This document shows positions 21,200 to 32,805 of a stretch of 64,000 nucleotides of DNA, piece after piece. Every line of letters begins with the position of its first letter. Positions within the stretch are counted from its first letter, which is position 1. The notes under the pieces are model-generated. The model was not told the origin of the DNA. It made no database searches and worked only from the letters and a program-made list of their open reading frames with translations. This DNA is from Letharia columbiana. Taxonomy: Eukaryota; Ascomycota; Lecanoromycetes; Lecanorales; Parmeliaceae. The stretch spans positions 310,001 through 374,000 of the forward strand of contig NW_023501041.1 in assembly GCF_014066305.1 (NCBI RefSeq), read 5' to 3'. The position numbers were made by a program, and so were the translations under genes.

Positions 21200-22000
21200 A
21201 TGCTAACCACACCTCCCCACCTAACCACCCTCCGCCCCTCCCCCTCCACAGTCTCCTACACCGTCTCCACCGCCTCTCCGCGCCAGACCTTCCCATCCCA
21301 ATTCCTCCACTACTTCCTCCTCCTCCAGCGGATCCTGCTCGGGCTCGCAACACTCCTGGTCCTCTACGCCAAAACATCCAACCCGCCGTCCCCCCCGCTC
21401 GCCCCGCTCTCGGAACACCTGGCTCGGTTTCCCTGGGTGCAAGTCGGGCCACTGGCGTTCACGAGTCTGTTCCTCGTGTTTCGGAGATTCCACACGGGTA
21501 TGCCATTCCGACCGCGCTCCCTTCCTCGCAAGCCTCGGCGCTCCGTTGCCCTTCGGTTGGGATCTGGGCGGTCTCCTTACTGACTCACTCTCCGCTAATC
21601 GTTCGTTTGCGACAACGCAGAAGAGTCCCTCCTGACGCTCCGCACCCTCGGCATCCAAACGAGCACCCTCTCCTCCTCCTACCTCTTACCCAGCGATACG
21701 CGATTCATACCGACGTCACAGATCCGGGACATCTTTATACATGAGGCGTTCAGGGGCTTCGAAGTGAGATATTACCTTGCGGTGGTGGTGGAGGGGGAGG
21801 GGGAGGTTGTGGTTGTGTTTCCGGTGAGTGGCTGCTTATGGTGGAAGTGGGACATTGGGAAAGTGTATATACAGTTGGGTTGGTTGGGGAAAACCGGAAG
21901 CTGACGATCGGTCGTGATGCAGAATCTACTGCCAGGCAGAGCGATTGTGGAGGAGGTGTGGAGGGGGGCAAGGGAGTGCTTGTATGAGCCGAAAGGATGA
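21200..22000 (+). CDS. GPI15: PIG-H / Gpi15 subunit of GPI-GlcNAc transferase
   Basis: Three exons (21200-21497, 21621-21823, 21923-22000), 192 residues; introns of 123 nt and 99 nt, both GT-AG. Two hydrophobic segments near residues 30-55 and 75-90 (LLLQRILLGLATLLVLYA; VQVGPLAFTSLFLVF) form the membrane hairpin. The cytosolic PIG-H domain follows: EESLLTLRTLGIQTST, RFIPTSQIRDIFIHEAFRGF, EVRYYLAVVVEGEG, and C-terminal LLPGRAIVEEVWRGARECLY. PIG-H is a subunit of the ER enzyme that transfers GlcNAc to phosphatidylinositol, the first step of GPI anchor synthesis. The GH72 protein of this window needs that pathway. Length and architecture are normal. Confidence 0.93.
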
Positions 22001-22409
22001 TCGGAGTGGGGGAGGGATGAATTTACGTCTTGTGCTACAATGCAATGGTATTTTATGGCATGACGTCCAAATGACTCTGGGTTAATCAATCTTGTGATAG
22101 TTGTTCTTTGATATCTGCAAGCTACAGACATCATGATGGAGTAAGACATCACATGGAAAAGGACATGATGGGTATCATAGCGATAAAACGCCTTCCTCCC
22201 TAGAACTCCGCAATTGACGCTGCGAATGGCTTTAGACATTTGACCACGAAACCCCATGCGATGAGACCCTTGACAGTCTCAAACCGACGCTCTGCCGATA
22301 ACCGCAGGGCGATAATGCTGCAATATTCGTTTTCTAGAGAACCCGTTTGCTGACATGTATCGTAAATGCATCCATGGATCATTTCGTGGCCGGTATCCTC
22401 CAACCACAG
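22001..22409. other. convergent 3' flanks
   Basis: Shared 3' region of PIG-H (+) and the Sds3-like gene (-). No gene or RNA recognised. Confidence 0.45.
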
Positions 22410-24052
22410 TCACGCAGCCTCCACCTCAAGATCGGCCCGGCAGAAAGAGTTTATCTTCTCCTCGATTGGCGTACCGACGTGATCCTCCAGCTCTTCGACC
22501 ACCTCGTCCAGCAGCTTCTCATTCGCTCCCCTAGTGGCGTCATCATCCTTCATGGCTGCTTCGTACAAAGCCATGTCTGACTCCGCATCCAGCTCACTCA
22601 AAGGCGGCGCACGCTGATATTCTTCCTCACGCTTCTTCTCTTTCGAATAGGTCCCAATGTAAGGAACTGCAGCTTCACGACCTGCAAGTTCGCCGAGCTG
22701 CTCACGTGCGGATTGGCTGTTGCTAAGGTTGGTTTTGCGGGTAGAACGCGTAGTGTGGTATTGAGTCGACGTCTGAGTGTTAGTGCGCTCCATCATCGCC
22801 GCTGCGGCTAGGAAATCTTCAGCTTCACCATCTGCGCCATACTCAGGCTGCGGAAAACCATCGTCTGATTCGCTTAGGGCGTGAGCGAAGGGATCCGTGG
22901 AAGCTCCGTTAGTCTGGCTGTCGGCATTGATTCTACGACGCTTGGCGCTTTGCTCCGCGATGACATCGTAGCAAGCCTGTTGGAGGTTCACATCCAACTC
23001 TCGAGCAGAGAAAAGGCGGTCGACAGAGTAGAGTGGAGTAGAGGCTTGGTGAGCTTCAAGTCTGGCGTTAGCTTCCTTGAGTGGATTGGTTGGCTCGGTG
23101 TCACGTCCAACGGGTCCAGGAGAGCCATTCTCGATGTCTATAATCGCTTTGCGCTTTCGCTTGTTGTTCGCTCCACCAACGGGCTCAAGTTCCTCCGCCT
23201 CGAGGCGGTGACGAGCGTGGCGAGTCTTGCGATTGCTGTGGGGGCCTCCAGGGCTTGCAGAGTTGTTGATGCTGAACTGATTCGGATGGAACAGAAGCGC
23301 ATTGGTATCAGCAATATCAAGCTTTTCCTTATCTTTGAGCAATGCCGATCTCTTCTGGTTGACGCTATGGATCAGACGTTGGCGCACGTTCTCGGTCAAG
23401 AGGCGATGCTCTTTGAGTGCGACCTCCACGTTATACATGTTATCTTTCTGCACTTCTCTGATTCGGAAATTGTGGCGGTACTATCCACGTGTTTGTATCA
23501 GTTTGGGCGCTTGCGACAAGTGCTGTGATGAGAGGACTAGCTGGGGCTGGGGGCAGGGGGCAGGGGCAATGTATTGCATACCACGACGGTAGTCAAATCT
23601 GCGTCCCTCTGTTCCATGGCATCGTTGATCTCTTGTATAAACTCAGCAGTCTGTGGCCCAGTCTTTTGTGGGGCTTCGAGCCTCGTATGGCCATTCAGAT
23701 GGGCTTGATGGGCGTTTCGAAGACTACCCGCTGTGCTGGCAGCAGGACTTGCATTGGTTTCCTCCGGTCCTTCGTCTCCAATCTCGTCCAACGGCAGATT
23801 ATCGTAGAGACGTGCAGCTTGAATGTAATTCATGTCTGCTTGTAAAGCCTGTAGCTGCTTGCGGTAGAGGTGGTCGCGATTCTCGGCGAAAGAGCTGCTT
23901 ATTTCAGCGAGGCGGTTCTCCATGACGTTTCGCTTCTTGTCTCGCTTGGAAATAGGGTGTTGCAAAGGTGGGGATGGTGAGTGACGGTGAAATCGAGAGG
24001 AGCTGCCAGCTACTGCTAGAGTTGCAATGTGCGGTGAGGGCGAATAGGCCAT
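22410..24052 (-). CDS. Sds3/Dep1-like subunit of Rpd3L histone deacetylase complex
   Basis: Two exons (complement of 22410-23480 and 23582-24052), 513 residues; the 101-nt intron is GTATGC-TAG. The N-terminal third has the Sds3-like domain: RNVMENRLAEISSSFAENRD, LYRKQLQALQADMNYIQAA, then, after the intron, YRHNFRIREVQKDNMYNVEV, ending in a coiled coil (ALKEHRLLTENVRQRLIHSV). The C-terminal half is acidic and disordered with a nuclear-localisation-like NKRKRKA. Sds3-family proteins scaffold Sin3-Rpd3 deacetylase, so a nuclear chromatin role is expected. The start chosen (MAYSPSPH) is the first in-frame ATG giving a sensible N-terminus; a longer in-frame extension upstream exists. Whether it is the Sds3 or the Dep1 orthologue is unresolved. 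Confidence 0.82.
23520..23575. repeat. G-rich stretch within intron
   Basis: The intron of the Sds3-like gene contains GGGGCTGGGGGCAGGGGGCA on the + strand, a short imperfect GGGGGCA-type repeat. Confidence 0.6.
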
Positions 24053-24646
24053 GGAGTGTTGAAACCTGCAGGGCGTTGCAACGCTTCGGAGATGAAGTGA
24101 GGGTGAAGATGGCGAAGGTGATGAGGGAGAAGTGTAGTGCTTTGTATGTAGAGGTCTGTGAAATGGTGAGATGTGTGGTGGATGAAGAGGTTGAGCAAAT
24201 GTAGCGATGAGCAACTAAAGTAACCCAGCCTCCAGCCATTGAGAATGACGCGGGTCTGGGCCAGGGTCACGCGCGCCAAACTCTTTTAAGCCCACGCATG
24301 GAGAAAGTCTATTGTTGTCCTGGTAGGGCTGGATTTCTACTCCACTCATTCACTTTTTCTGCTACTATTATCGCCACGCCTGGTGATGGTGATGATGATG
24401 ATGAATGCTCAGGCTCTCAGCCCTTGTGCATCGGGTACTATATCAGACTCTTAAAGAGTTACAATTTTCGTTGAGGTAGCATTCTTCACTTTCTTAGGTT
24501 GGACGATTGTCTGCCCATTTTGGTCCAATCCCTGTATATTCCAAGTTCGAAATGTTTCAAAAGGCATAAGGTATACCGAAGAACGTGGTGTTAAATTATG
24601 CGTCTCTCATCACATCATTCACTCATAGCTACCCTCCCCAACCTCT
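24053..24646. other. intergenic, no gene seen
   Basis: Promoter side of the Sds3-like gene and 3' flank of the NmrA-like gene. It includes a short GATGAT(G) run near 24,385-24,402. Nothing else recognised. Confidence 0.45.
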
Positions 24647-25666
24647 CTAGTGAGCTTGCTGCTTAATCTGCTGAATCTCCGCCCTCATCCAGTCAAGCCA
24701 ATTAGTCGGTTTTCTACCCAGCAACCACTCACAAACATTGCTCGACCCTATAAGCCCATGGCGATTATAGTACAACAATATACGCTCCACCGCATCAACT
24801 GACTCGGCGTCGGCATCCAACGTTCCAAAAATCCGCATCAGAAACGCCTGCACAGACTCCTCATATGTCAACTGCCTCAACTCGATCTTCTTCCCAATCT
24901 CCTGGCTCACCATGTCGCAGATCCGCTGGTAGTTGAGCGGGCCGTCGCCGCAGAGCGGGTATTGTGCCGTGTAGTGTTTTTCGCGCTCGTTGAGCACCTT
25001 GGCGCCCACTTCGCCGAGGTCGCTGAGTGCGATGAAGGAGAAGGGTATGTTGGCGTTCCAGTTGGCCTTGTAGACGGGGTTCTCTTGTGCGAGCATGGGT
25101 GCGACGGGGAAGAGGAACATGAAATGGGTGGGTTGGAGGATGGTGTAGTTCAGTTCGGACTCCATGAGGTATTCTTCCACTTGGAGCCTTTGGTCGTGAT
25201 GGATCATCTGTTGCATTAAGCGTCAACGCAAGTCCTTTGGAATTTGGGGTGCTGGAAATCGGTGTAGGCTTACTTTTCGCAACTGCGGGTTCAAAACGGA
25301 TGCGTACACAAAATGTTTGAATGTGCCCTCTTTGGCTACCTTTCTTGCGGCATCAATCATGTTGAATCCCATCACATTCTGTCGATGGGCAAACGGTGGT
25401 TCCACGTGGTATATGACTGTTGCATCTTTGAGGATGCGCTCAGGCTCTTTCGGTAAGCTTAGATCGGTACGGATGACTTCTGCTCGGGGGTATTCTCGCT
25501 TGAGCCACTCCTCCGATTTGGTGGAGTGGCAGACGAGACGCAGGCGGCGCCAGTCTTTGGCCACCCTGGGGACAAGGCCAGAACCTTGCTTTCCGCTCGC
25601 GCAAGTGATGACGAGGAGGTCGTTTTGGTGATCAACACGGGAGGTTTCCATTGGTAGAGAGCCCAT
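24647..25666 (-). CDS. NmrA-like NAD(P)-binding protein (atypical SDR)
   Basis: Two exons (complement of 24647-25207 and 25274-25666), 317 residues; the 66-nt intron is GTAAGC-CAG. The N-terminus is a Rossmann strand and turn, LLVITCASGKQGSGLVP, matching the relaxed glycine motif of NmrA/HSCARG proteins; VYASVLNPQLRK and YTILQPTHFMF follow the family layout, and the C-terminal half (PFSFIALSDLGEVGAKVL) is the substrate-side lobe. NmrA-like proteins act as NAD(P)H sensors, transcriptional co-regulators or reductases; which applies here cannot be seen. Two in-frame ATGs (25,666 and 25,651) are both plausible. Cytosolic by absence of any targeting signal. Confidence 0.82.
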
Positions 25667-26313
25667 GAAGACTAGTTTGGGTGACAACGAAGGCGTTGCA
25701 AACAGGAAAATCACAGACGAAAGTTCATGTCTTTGGCTTGTTTTATTGATATAGCATTGTTAGACACAATGCCGGAGGGGCCTTCGGACATGAAGGCCGA
25801 AATTGTGCGTTAGCCTTAGGTAAGGACCGCTCCTATTCTCTGCTCGGTGACTGTAATGCAGCTAGCATAAGGGTTCGCCGAACGGTGTAGGCCCTTTCTC
25901 CTCGCCTATGTGGGAGGATTTAGCTACTACTATCCGATTTGTTGTTGAGAGTCCGCCGGTTGTGACCAAGGGCCACAGATAAAGTCTTTGATTCGACGAA
26001 AACACTTCTACGCCGAAACATTCCTGGTGCGAGGTTTGAAGCTTACAAGCAAATCTGAAACTTTTCCTGCACGACCGCCAGACTAACGTCTCGAAAGTTG
26101 TTGTAGTACAATTTCCGAGGGGATGTTAGTGCAAACGGCAGGTATGAGAGACTGGGTTGCGAAACATTTTCTTGGAGAAGGCTGGAAGACGGATGAATGC
26201 TGTAATATACATTTCTATCACCTAATGGCAGTCTTGGTAAAATTGCAGTATTCATTCCCCATTCCTTGCATCTTCATAGCACAAGTCGTGAGATACCACA
26301 TTACACATTACCT
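25667..26313. other. intergenic, no gene seen
   Basis: Lies upstream of the NmrA-like gene and downstream of the SDR pseudogene. No open frame with recognisable features. Confidence 0.45.
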
Positions 26314-27180
26314 CTACTGGTTGCCTTTTACACCTGTTGAGTCCTGAAAATCCTTCAACGAATCATCGTCCTTGGCCAAGCTTTGCTCACTCGATCCTTT
26401 CGGACAATCTAAGACTATTCTCGCCAAAACATTTTCTGGCTGATGTGGCTGGAGCAAAGCACCTTTCTCGTGAAGGCTCGTGGACTGCTCCACATCTTTG
26501 GGGTCCTGTGCGGCGGCATGTTTGGATCGCTACTTGTTTCTGCATCTCCGTATTGACCACTCCAGGCTTGACAGATACGGTGGTTGCCTCAGGCTCTCGA
26601 AGGATGCTTCCGTGGCCAGATGATCTATGGCGGCTTTCGAGCATCCATACGCGCCCCATTGGTGAAGTGCTTTGAACCGGCATCAGACGACGTGAGGACG
26701 AATTTACCTTTCAAGGTGCTGAGAAATGGCAGCGCCACTGTGGTCTCAACGCTGCGGGTAAGGTGATCTCCAGAGATGTGCGAAGAGCAACACTCACGGA
26801 ATCGATCGAGCTGAAAAGGTTGGTCTCGGAGCAGCTCTTGCAGTCATGTGGGTTATGGTTTGCAATCCTATCGAGACCGGTCCCAAGCACCAGGGTTGGA
26901 GCACATAGCCTCCAATTTGCCCGTTTTGACAATGCTAGGTCTACAGGTTGTTTTCCTGGCGAGGATTCGGTAAGGTCGTTGGCGTTGATGTTTCCAGCTG
27001 TTGCTTGCCGCGGCCGACGACGACGAGCCTCGCAGACTGTGGCTTTTGGAGGAGGTATTCGCAGACCACGAGGCCGGTGCCTTGAAACGATTGCTAATGA
27101 TGGTTTTTCTAAGCAAAAATGAGGGTTTGGTCATGTACCTCAGGAGGCTCTCCTATCACGATGATGACCTCTGACGCCAT
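26314..27180 (-). pseudogene. degenerate short-chain dehydrogenase/reductase
   Basis: Fragments of one SDR lie in order on the minus strand but in different frames: MASEVIIVIG at the start, VVVGRGKQQLE, ALSK then TGKLEAM, ALPFLSTLKGKFVLTSSDAG, GAYGCSKAAIDHLATE (catalytic Tyr-Lys), EPEATTVSVKPGVVNTEMQ and SLKDFQ. At least four frame changes are needed to connect them; one sits in an A-run near 26,923 (ALSK/TGKLE). The GxxxGxG cofactor loop cannot be read cleanly. One candidate intron (GTGAGT-GCAG, about 45 nt) is out of phase. This is the fungal SDR group related to yeast sepiapterin-reductase-like proteins. RIP is unlikely as the cause since the damage is by indels. Sequencing error could explain some shifts. 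Confidence 0.72.
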
Positions 27181-29660
27181 GTTGATTTTGATGCTGGAGT
27201 GAGCGGGTGAGGGATGATGAGAGAAAGAGGTAGTCTAAGTCAGGGCAGTCTTTCTGTAGGCAGAACAGTACCTCTAGGTAGTCCGAGTGATGGAGTGAGG
27301 CTAAGGCAGGCTGGTCTTAAATACGTGCACAGACTAGACCATACGCAACACCGTGCATACGGTGGCGCGGGATGAGGGTACATCGATGCTAACTCCTGAT
27401 CCTACTCACCATCTCATCCTACGAAGATCCCTAACCTTTCCGCCCCTCGGGATTAGCCTCCATAAGCCGCACCCGCAACTCGCTCCCTTCGCCAGTGGCC
27501 GCGCACTTTTTCCATCCCTCTTTCCCCTCGGGTTTTCCGCACTTTGTTCACCTACCGCTGTTTCGGCGTTTCGCTATCTCGGCCATTCGGACTGCATCGT
27601 GACATGAGCGATGGTTTGACTCCGTACAGTCAGCCTCCCACAGTCAACCCTTCTGACTACTTATTGGCTCGCTTAAGTAGTGTAGCCGAAAAAATCCGGT
27701 GTATGATTGCGTCACGCATGAGGCCTTATACTTCATTATAACCTTGTCATTAACAAAGTTACCGTCAGCTGACAAGAGAGAAAGACTCGCTGTCCTAGCC
27801 ATCCGACACTCTCATTCGTTTACTCCCACCACTGGCGAAGTAGTCAACAGTGACGAAGCAGACCGGCCTCAGGATTACGACTACTCCTTCACATAAGGCC
27901 GCGCTGCGGTCATAGCCGTGACAAAGACATCGAAATCCCGTGAGAACATGATGTAATACTGAGATTGAGCAATGGAGCATATATCTCACCCGGCGCTGGT
28001 GATAGCACGATGCTCGGTCTACTCACCCGAGACCAACGACAGCGAGGACATAGATGTACTATCATGCATGTATGCCGTGGTGATGAGTACTGGGAGCCGG
28101 CGATTAGTCAGGGTAATTATCCGGAGCCAAGTCGACATTTTCCTCAAATCGCAAGACTTCCGAAATCCGAAATCTGAATTCATAGCGAGTCACATTCGGC
28201 GCCCCGCGGGCTCACCTCCAGGCGAAGCAAGGCCTTCCGGGCAAAACCGCTGTCCTCAGGCCTTCGATCAGCAAGCGAGTGATAAGGCTAATGTGCGGGG
28301 CCCCGGATCCCTTTCAGCATCGCATGTTCAACATTTTGGCATAGCTTTCGTGTCGCGAAGAAGACATCCTTGGATAAGGTACGCGAGGCTCACTTAGGAC
28401 AACACTCCCCCGCGTCTTTCCCCTCCGCCATTCACATCTGCATCCCAGCCCCCAAAATGATCGCCGATCCACTCTCGTGGAAAGCTTGTCTCACCCTCCT
28501 CGTGAGGGCATTGTATGTATGTGGATCCCGAAAGCAACTACTTGGCACTGTGACCTCGCATTCGCCGACCTTGCCGCCTAAAGCTCTCATCGGCGAGGGT
28601 TGCGCTCGGCGCGACGACCAAGAGCTCGGACTCCGCGCACAGTTTGCCTTGCCTTTGCCGTGGGGTGGAAAGGAGGGACGTCGGTGGTCCGTGAGGGGCG
28701 TTATGGTTTGCGTTGTCTTTGCTGCGGATGGGGGGAGGATGCGAGTGGACGCACGAGTAGCATTGAGTGGCTGCACCGACTGTCCTGAGCAAGTCTCACA
28801 GACTGGGGAGACTTAGCGTAAGACACGAGCAGAAACAGTAGCTAGATCCACACAAACGGATTGTATTGGTTTTGCATTCGTACTCTATCCTGATCAAATC
28901 GTTCCCAATATGGGATCGCTTACAAAAGAAGAAAACCCAAGGTATCGCTTTCGACCGAGGCCACATACATCGTCCACCGCCAACCCAGCACCCACCGCAG
29001 ACTTCCACAAGCGTACCCACAACCACCAGCGCGGCAACGTAGGGCCCATGATCTCGACACCCGTCCCCGCAACATCGCCGAGTGAATAACAAGTGCGCCA
29101 AAGCCCGTGCCAGCGAGCCCAGCGCAAACCCCATCGCGGTCGCCGAACACCGCTTGGAAGGCCACCGAAACAAACAAAGACGCCAGGCAGCGATGCCGCG
29201 GAGAGGACATCAGTGGGGCGGAAAAGGGCCAGGAAGGTGGGGGCGGGAGTCTGGTCGCCGGTGCTTTGTGTATGGCTCTCATGGGTGCAGAGAAAGTGGA
29301 GCTATTGGGTTATCGTGTTTGAGGAAATGTGGAAATGTGGGATGTTGAGTTGGAGTTAGTCAAAAGTATGAGATCGAGTATCCGATAGCTTCCATTTCGC
29401 TCCGATCGAAACGGTTGGCGTTATGAGACGTACTCACGGAAACCCGGGTATGAATCTCACAATGAAAGTTCAAGAGAGGATGAGTCAGTATCCGACCGCA
29501 GTGTGCCATTCCAAGACCGTGTGTTTTGGGGACTATGCAACTTTACATTTTTGACATTGACGCTACAGCATCTCTCCGGCAGACCCAACAGTATCGCCAT
29601 CGAGGAAAAGGATCTAAATGCCAAATCTTTATAGGGATCACCCAGCTAGATCAAGGAGAC
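27181..29660. other. 2.5-kb gene desert
   Basis: No gene can be supported. Several frames of 60-148 codons overlap on both strands; a hydrophobic minus-strand frame near 28,796-29,282 is the most gene-like but matches nothing recognised and competes with other frames. No repeats or RNA genes seen. Confidence 0.45.
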
Positions 29661-30512
29661 TCAGAGAGCAAGCCTAATCTTCAGCTTATCCCCGCCCACA
29701 ATCTCCTCCTCCATCTCGCCCAACTCCAGCATATCCCACGTGCACGAAACATACCTCCCCCTCAACCACTCCCTCCTCTCCGAAACCAGGAAGACGATCG
29801 TGTCCGCCGCGAGCGCCGGCTTGTCGATCAACTTGTGGTGGAGGAACGACGGCATCGTGAGGCCGATATCGGTCGGGATGGCTCCAGGGTGGATCCCATA
29901 CGCCACCACACCCTGAGCGCCGTACTCGACGTTCAGATACTCGGCGTAGCGCAGGAGCGCGAGTTTGCTGATCTGGTAGCCCGAGCCGCCGGGGGCGGGC
30001 ATGAAAGCCCCGATGCTGGTGAGCATGATGATTTGCTTGTCGCCGCCTTTGAGCATCAGGGGCAACAGCGCCCGCGTGAGCAAGTACGTGCCGCGGATGT
30101 TCACGGTCCAGGTCTGCCACCACTGCTCGGGATCGCTGTCGAGGGTGGGTTTGAACTCTTCCATCGCTCCCGCGTTGTTGATCAGGATGTCCAGTTTGCC
30201 GAAGGTGTCGGATGTTTCCTGGGCTGCACGCTCTATGCTTTGAGCGTCGAGGATGTCGAGGCGTATTGGTTTGATCTGGGGTGATGGTTTGCCTGCCGCC
30301 GTGGCGGCTTCATGCATTTCTCGTTCAAGAGACGAGAGGTCTGAGCGTGCTGCGATGGCGATCCCTGCCACGCCAGCCTTGACGAAAGAGATGGCGGCCG
30401 CATGTCCTATGCCTTTCGAAGCGCCACTTAAGAAGACGTACTTCCCTCCCAGGTTCAATTTGGTAGGGTCGATGGCTGGGTAGGTGTCGTTTCTCAGGGT
30501 GGACGTGAAATT
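29661..30512 (-). CDS. short-chain dehydrogenase/reductase, start unresolved
   Basis: An intact classical SDR: VFLSGASKGIGHAAAISF (GxxxGxG), NNAGAMEEF, LTSIGAFMPAPGGSGYQISK with catalytic Ser, Tyr and Lys, and GIHPGAIPTDIG. The C-terminal RREWLRGRYVSCTWDM is typical of a fungal subfamily in which the region before the Rossmann fold reads like the NFTSTLRNDTYPAIDPTK seen here. The frame stays open upstream to a stop at 30,552-30,554 but holds no ATG; the first in-frame ATG lies after the cofactor motif, too late. The coordinates mark the conserved region, from the Asn of NFTST. A 5' exon, a lost start codon or an error could explain this. It is divergent from the FAD monooxygenase. Confidence 0.8.
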   Translation of the reverse strand, partial: NFTSTLRNDTYPAIDPTKLNLGGKYVFLSGASKGIGHAAAISFVKAGVAGIAIAARSDLSSLEREMHEAATAAGKPSPQIKPIRLDILDAQSIERAAQETSDTFGKLDILINNAGAMEEFKPTLDSDPEQWWQTWTVNIRGTYLLTRALLPLMLKGGDKQIIMLTSIGAFMPAPGGSGYQISKLALLRYAEYLNVEYGAQGVVAYGIHPGAIPTDIGLTMPSFLHHKLIDKPALAADTIVFLVSERREWLRGRYVSCTWDMLELGEMEEEIVGGDKLKIRLAL

Positions 30513-31063
30513 ATAGCCTAGAATACTTCTTAGCGCGTGATACCGAGACGGCTAGTACATAAGTCACGATAGGAGTATTCGCACCCGCTGCTGCTGGGTT
30601 TGGAGGCATTGCGTTTTCTATTGAAGATGCATGAATCACAATCCTCTCCAACTTACAAAATACACGCTCATATCTTCAAAGACTTAACAATTCGCAAGGC
30701 TGCGGTCTTGGATTGCTCCAGGTTTGATTGTGTGGGACATGTTTACTCATGCTCGGCCCGCGCTGTGCCGAACCCGAGCGCGAAGCCCGAAAATCCCTGC
30801 AAAGCAATGACAAAGTCCGACACTGAGAGTTTATCGAAAGCGGTGAACATAGGCTCAGGCCGACAAGATAGCCACTCACCGATGGACTCCACAGCAAGAT
30901 TGTCCGAGAAGGGCGGGTCATCGATACAAATTCCCTGCAGGAGAAGAACACAAAACCATCAACCAGTAAGCTGCACTAGTACCTTAGATTTGAGTTCTTT
31001 TCTAGATAGTCAGCACCTTTTGAACAACTTCGGTCTAAGCACATCGAGGAACGTACCAGCAAA
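30513..31063. promoter_or_regulatory. divergent promoter, SDR / FAD monooxygenase
   Basis: About 550 bp between the SDR and the monooxygenase, transcribed outward. No specific operator could be identified. Confidence 0.45.
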
Positions 31064-32389
31064 ATGGGAATCCGACAGTATTCCGAGAATATGGACGACG
31101 CCAAGGCGGCCAGCCCTGGAAAGCAGTTCAACATTGCTGTGGTCGGTGGAGGCCTTAGCGGCCTCTCTCTCGCAATAGGCTTGACGCAGCGTGGCATCTC
31201 AACTCAAGTCTATGAAGGTGCGAGCAGCTGGACAGACGCGGGGGCAGGACTGGTTTTTGCGAAAAATTCAATGGACGCCATGAGGAAGATTAGTCCCGAT
31301 ATCTATGAGGCGTTCGCGAAACGCTCGTCGGGACAAGGATGGGAGAGTAAGAAGACGACATACATGGATTATCGAAATGGCTTGACCGATGGAGAGTTGG
31401 TCACTTCGGTGATTTGTGCCAACACGGGACAGGAGAGTGTGCACCGGACACTGTTCGCGAAAGACTTGGTTTCTCTCTTGCCTGAAGGAAGCTTTCACAT
31501 GGGGAAGAGATTGATCGATCTTACGACAAGAGACAGTGGTAGATATACTTTGACTTTCGCTGATGGGGAGTCTGCGGACGCGGACGCCGTGGTGGGAGGC
31601 GACGGGATCAAGTCAAAGTGCAGACAGATTCTTCTGGGAGAGAACTCCTCCGAGGCGACCCCCAAATATGCCGGCGAGTTTGCTTATCGAGGAATGGTTC
31701 CAATGGAAAGGGCAGTGGCCGTTCTTGGCGAGGAGTTCGCCAGAAACAGCATGGTGAACATGGGACCAGATTGCTTGACCACGACATACCCAGTCGAAAA
31801 GGGTACTTTGCTCAACCTGGTGGCTTGTCGATCTTTGGAGAAATGGGAGGAAGACGAGTGGGTGGTTCCCTCGAGTCAAGAGGCAGCGAAGAGCGATTTC
31901 GCGGGCTGCGGCCCAGTGATGCAGAAAGTCGTTTCGATGATGGACAAGCCATTAAAGTGGGCCCTCTTTGACCACCCCGAATGCTCCACCTTCTACAAAG
32001 GAAAATTCGCGCTCATCGGCGATGCTGCCCACGCTTCGACCCCACACCAAGGGGCTGGGTGTGGACAGGCTTTCGAAGACGCGCTCGTTATGTGCAACCT
32101 CCTTGCAGATGAGACTATCCAAAAGCCTGAGGATATTCAAGAAGCTTTTGCTGCGTACGACGCGATTAGACGGCCTCGGACGCTGAAGGTTGTAAACACT
32201 AGCAGAGAGAATGGTGAGATATGCATGATGCGCGGCGAGAGCACCGGAGAAGACTTGGGCAAGATCAAAGCAACATTGGATGAAAGATTCTATTGGATAT
32301 GGCATGAGGATTTAGATCAGCAGGTAGAGACCGCAAAAGCAACATTGCACAAAAGGTTGCAAGGGTCAGAGCACAATTTGTTGGCGTAG
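31064..32389 (+). CDS. FAD-dependent monooxygenase, salicylate hydroxylase type
   Basis: A single exon of 441 residues with the group A flavin monooxygenase layout. FNIAVVGGGLSGLSLAIGL is the FAD-ADP (GxGxxG) motif, DAVVGGDGIKSKCR the DG motif and FALIGDAAHASTPHQGAG the GD motif binding FAD ribityl. The enzyme would hydroxylate an aromatic acid such as salicylate using NAD(P)H and O2 in the cytosol; substrate is inferred from the general subfamily. Two starts are possible: ATG at 31,064 (context AGCAAAATGG) and 31,091. It is the last gene before the AT-rich compartment and keeps normal base composition, with no sign of RIP leakage. Confidence 0.9.
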   Translation: MGIRQYSENMDDAKAASPGKQFNIAVVGGGLSGLSLAIGLTQRGISTQVYEGASSWTDAGAGLVFAKNSMDAMRKISPDIYEAFAKRSSGQGWESKKTTYMDYRNGLTDGELVTSVICANTGQESVHRTLFAKDLVSLLPEGSFHMGKRLIDLTTRDSGRYTLTFADGESADADAVVGGDGIKSKCRQILLGENSSEATPKYAGEFAYRGMVPMERAVAVLGEEFARNSMVNMGPDCLTTTYPVEKGTLLNLVACRSLEKWEEDEWVVPSSQEAAKSDFAGCGPVMQKVVSMMDKPLKWALFDHPECSTFYKGKFALIGDAAHASTPHQGAGCGQAFEDALVMCNLLADETIQKPEDIQEAFAAYDAIRRPRTLKVVNTSRENGEICMMRGESTGEDLGKIKATLDERFYWIWHEDLDQQVETAKATLHKRLQGSEHNLLA

Positions 32390-32805
32390 TGGTCAATTAT
32401 GCCCCGTCTCCTGTTGATAGATCGATAGCTTGATAGAATGTTCCTTTAGAGATAGAAGACTTTTACGATACTGCTGCTACTCTTGCCATCAATCTAGTCG
32501 CAAACTGTATCCATAAGGTTTTTGGCACTTTGTCATACCAGAATTTGTTGTCCAACGACGATTTGCTGGGGCCGCAATGAGGAGATTCGTCCCAGCGGCA
32601 TCCCATCCTTCCACCACCACCAGGTATAGGGACGGAAAGAGGTGGAGCATACGGTCCTCATGAGTTTGAGATGACTGCTCTATGTCAGTGATGTGTGTAG
32701 TGCTCGTACCCTCGAATTAATAAGACGATGAGACAAATCCAGCCCTGTTGGCTAATTTCGGCTGTGATGGAGCCACCTTCCCCCGATTTAAAATGGTTAA
32801 AAGGG
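32390..32805. other. flank between last gene and AT-rich block
   Basis: Normal composition, no gene. It contains the 3' flank of the monooxygenase and ends where homopolymers begin. Confidence 0.5.

Noticed and set aside
28796..29282. Hydrophobic minus-strand frame resembling a small membrane protein
   Set aside because: Three frames compete, none recognisable, and no splice model improves it. Left as intergenic.
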